This document shows positions 62,459 to 64,000 of a stretch of DNA of 64,000 nt, one piece after another. The stretch's first letter is position 1; every line of letters begins with the position of its first letter. Under the pieces are notes generated by a model. That model was not told the DNA's origin and made no database searches. It was given only the letters and a program-made list of their open reading frames with translations. This DNA comes from Hormiphora californensis (Eukaryota > Ctenophora > Tentaculata > Cydippida > Pleurobrachiidae), in the NCBI GenBank assembly GCA_020137815.1, contig CM035356.1, forward strand, positions 1,338,232 through 1,402,231, written 5' to 3'. The position numbers and the translations under genes are program-made.

Positions 62459-63106
62459 GTGAGTGTGAGGGAGAGAGAGATATTTTGTAGTACCCCGGGC
62501 CGAGAGTGTACCCAAGTGTAATGGGTCAAGTTTCAACAGATGTTTGTCCCCCACCCCTCTCCCTAGTGTGTAACTGAACATGTTATAATACCAGTACTTA
62601 CCAAAGTTATTTGCACAGTAAGATTCTTGTATTGATAGTTGTCGACATCCCGCACAACCTGGGGGAGGGAGAGGGTGAAATATAAGTTAAAAGAAAGGAA
62701 GAGGGTAAAAGGTTAGCTTCTTTAAAAAGGGAGAGGGTAAAAGGTTAGTTGCTTCAAAAAGGGAGAGGTTAAGAGGTTAGTTGCCTCAAAGCACGTCTTC
62801 TGAGTTTTGTGCTTGGGACGGAAATGGGTAAGACCCTCTAATCGGTGTGGACGGATGTACTCGGAAAGTACATTGTACACGCGTCCGGCCCAGTCCCTTG
62901 GCCCCAATTCAAAGTGTACATTGAGCCGCGCACACCGCGCCAGTCACATCACCCAAAGTGTTCGGCGCGTTACAAAAACAGCCGAATAGGAATTAACACA
63001 ATTCGTTATGGTAACTGGGCCTGTGTGGAGTCCCCCACACACTCATAAAGTTAACCACCCTTCTAGGAGGCATGGGTGGGGGAGGGAGAGAGAGAGGTAG
63101 GGAGCT

Positions 63107-63160
<54 letters not shown>

Positions 63161-64000
63161 AAATGTAAATAGATCATTAGCAGCATATTATATGAGACAG
63201 ATATCAGTTGTCAAGAAATAGGAGCAGGAAGACAAATTATTATTTGTATTATTAGGTTTTAATTATTGCTCCATATTATTATTAGAAATAATTGCAGAAT
63301 CATCGACTGCATAATAATCTTTATGCTGTCTCAATATAATGAATTAGATTGAGACATTTACTATAGTTCTCATGATAATTTCAATCCCTCTCAGCTCTCT
63401 GCCTCTCTGCTTACCTACCCAGTCTTCTAATCTTCGTTCGAATACTGGACAAGCAATTAGCGTACAGTACTCTCTCTATCTCTCTATCTCTCTCTCTCCC
63501 CTCTCTCTTCCGACATATAGCGGTAGACCGCAGGAGTGGGCGAAAACTCTGTACACAGGTAGAACAAAGGAAGAATAAGGAAAAGGAGTATAATAATGGC
63601 TCCTGCTACAGAATCACCAATATTATACTGTAATATTGTAATGCATACAGTAGATTCTTAAGTTGGGGTGACGGCCACCTTGCCCATGCCACCGCAGTTA
63701 TTTCACTAGAATTTCTATTTCACACTAGAATTCATCTTACCTTCCTTGGAGAGAAGGCACCGATGGGTAAAGGGGCAGATAGCTTCGTTACACTTGGTCC
63801 TTTCTCTCCTGCAAACTTTGTTTCCTGCACACGTCATATACTGGGAGGGGAGGGTGGGGTTAACGTTAGAAGTGAGAGATGGAGAGAGACAGTAATGGAC
63901 AATTCCAGCGGTTTTTTTGGTGTAAGGGGGATTTCAGAATTCAGTTTTGCGGTAATTGTCAGATATTTAGGTTCAGTACCTGGCAGGGGTTGTAATCATT
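60136..64000 (-). CDS. Netrin-domain (NTR) secreted protein, 3' part (runs off right edge)
   Basis: Minus-strand exons 64000-63980 (partial), 63840-63741, 62658-62602, 61079-61020, 60817-60673, 60512-60416 and 60222-60136 (TGA), all in phase. They encode a cysteine-rich module (YMTCAGNKVCRRERTKCNEA, ICPFTHRC) followed by an NTR domain. NTR signatures include CAGCRQLSIQESYCANNF, AKIRLVGLKNTDTW, CDWYEAEVEMVY, GGKKCSCVHSLSRIGQKYLV and IGQYLDYTWEGNGSVVFVPE. The protein ends in a short His/Gly tail. NTR domains (TIMPs, complement C3-C5, PCOLCE, netrins, WFIKKN) bind proteases or matrix partners outside the cell. The N terminus is outside the window, so the full architecture is unknown. Intron 61080-62601 contains a BTB gene on the opposite strand. 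Confidence 0.8.
61189..62293 (+). CDS. BTB/POZ-domain protein nested in the netrin-domain gene
   Basis: Exons 61189-61369, 61509-61636 and 61781-62293 (TAA) join in phases 1 and 0; 273 residues. Residues about 18-110 form a BTB/POZ fold (HNNLELVWPDGFSLMANSAI, ALNSPVLEDL, ARHFIEALYSGKVNLTAANF, IAMLAVTLKVSWVDYKCQKY). A helical BACK-like region follows (ETECLFDFLRSFLSEPELNK). There is no Kelch or zinc-finger C terminus. BTB proteins often serve as cullin-3 substrate adaptors or transcription cofactors. The whole gene lies inside one intron of the minus-strand netrin-domain gene. The start is uncertain; a pyrimidine-rich stretch precedes ATG 61189, so an upstream exon is possible. Confidence 0.75.
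62388..62480. repeat. (GA)n microsatellite
   Basis: GA dinucleotide tract with GTGA variants, just downstream of the BTB gene within the netrin-gene intron. Confidence 0.93.
62685..62782. repeat. Short tandem repeat of about 36-38 bp
   Basis: Three imperfect units containing AGGGAGAGGGTAAAAGGTTAG and related text, in a netrin-gene intron. Confidence 0.6.
62783..63740. other. Netrin-gene intron, no other gene seen
   Basis: Contains a (GA)n tract at 63105-63150 and AT-rich sequence. No exon was recognised on either strand. Confidence 0.5.

Overview
The window is nuclear DNA of an animal. Almost every gene has short introns (about 40-400 bp, GT-AG), and joining exons at phase-consistent splice sites gives recognisable metazoan proteins: an ionotropic glutamate receptor, an SRCR protein, an OXR1/NCOA7-type TLDc protein, a p67phox-like NADPH oxidase activator, an Ig/VWD/C8 secreted protein, a five-SH3 adaptor, a tetraspanin, a netrin-domain protein and a BTB protein. 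Gene density, compact introns and this mixture suggest an early-branching metazoan, most likely a sponge. That is inference; nothing in the sequence names the species.

Layout. 1-6.1 kb: minus-strand glutamate receptor running off the left edge, with a complete SRCR gene (own TATA box) and a nested palindromic element inside one 4.1-kb intron. 7.0-8.0 kb: 3' half of a Kelch gene. 9.2-12.0 kb: two arrays of an invariant 57-bp minisatellite sharing a duplicated flank. 14.7-19.0 kb: OXR1-like gene, minus, whose first intron is GC-AG and holds a 1.3-kb TTAA-flanked palindrome. 20.3-23.5 kb: p67phox-like gene, plus. 23.9-28.5 kb: an eight-exon minus-strand gene of unknown function. 29.2-31.7 kb: Ig-VWD-C8 gene, plus.

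32-48 kb is repeat-rich: two different retroelement-ORF1-like genes sharing a leader, a pair of long inverted repeats 8 kb apart, several palindromic elements with TTAA or TAA duplications, a decayed LINE, a decayed PDZ gene and a small two-exon coiled-coil gene. 49.1-55.6 kb: multi-SH3 gene with a frame problem in exon 1. 56.4-59.0 kb: tetraspanin. 60.1-64 kb: netrin-domain gene, minus, running off the right edge and hosting a BTB gene on the opposite strand inside an intron.

The genes do not form a pathway; this is an ordinary chromosomal neighbourhood. The unusual content is its mobile DNA: at least five families of long palindromes, two with G-homopolymer ends, and a promoter-like module shared by a host-type gene and a retroelement ORF. 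All exon models were made by eye from splice sites and reading phase; none is supported by RNA.
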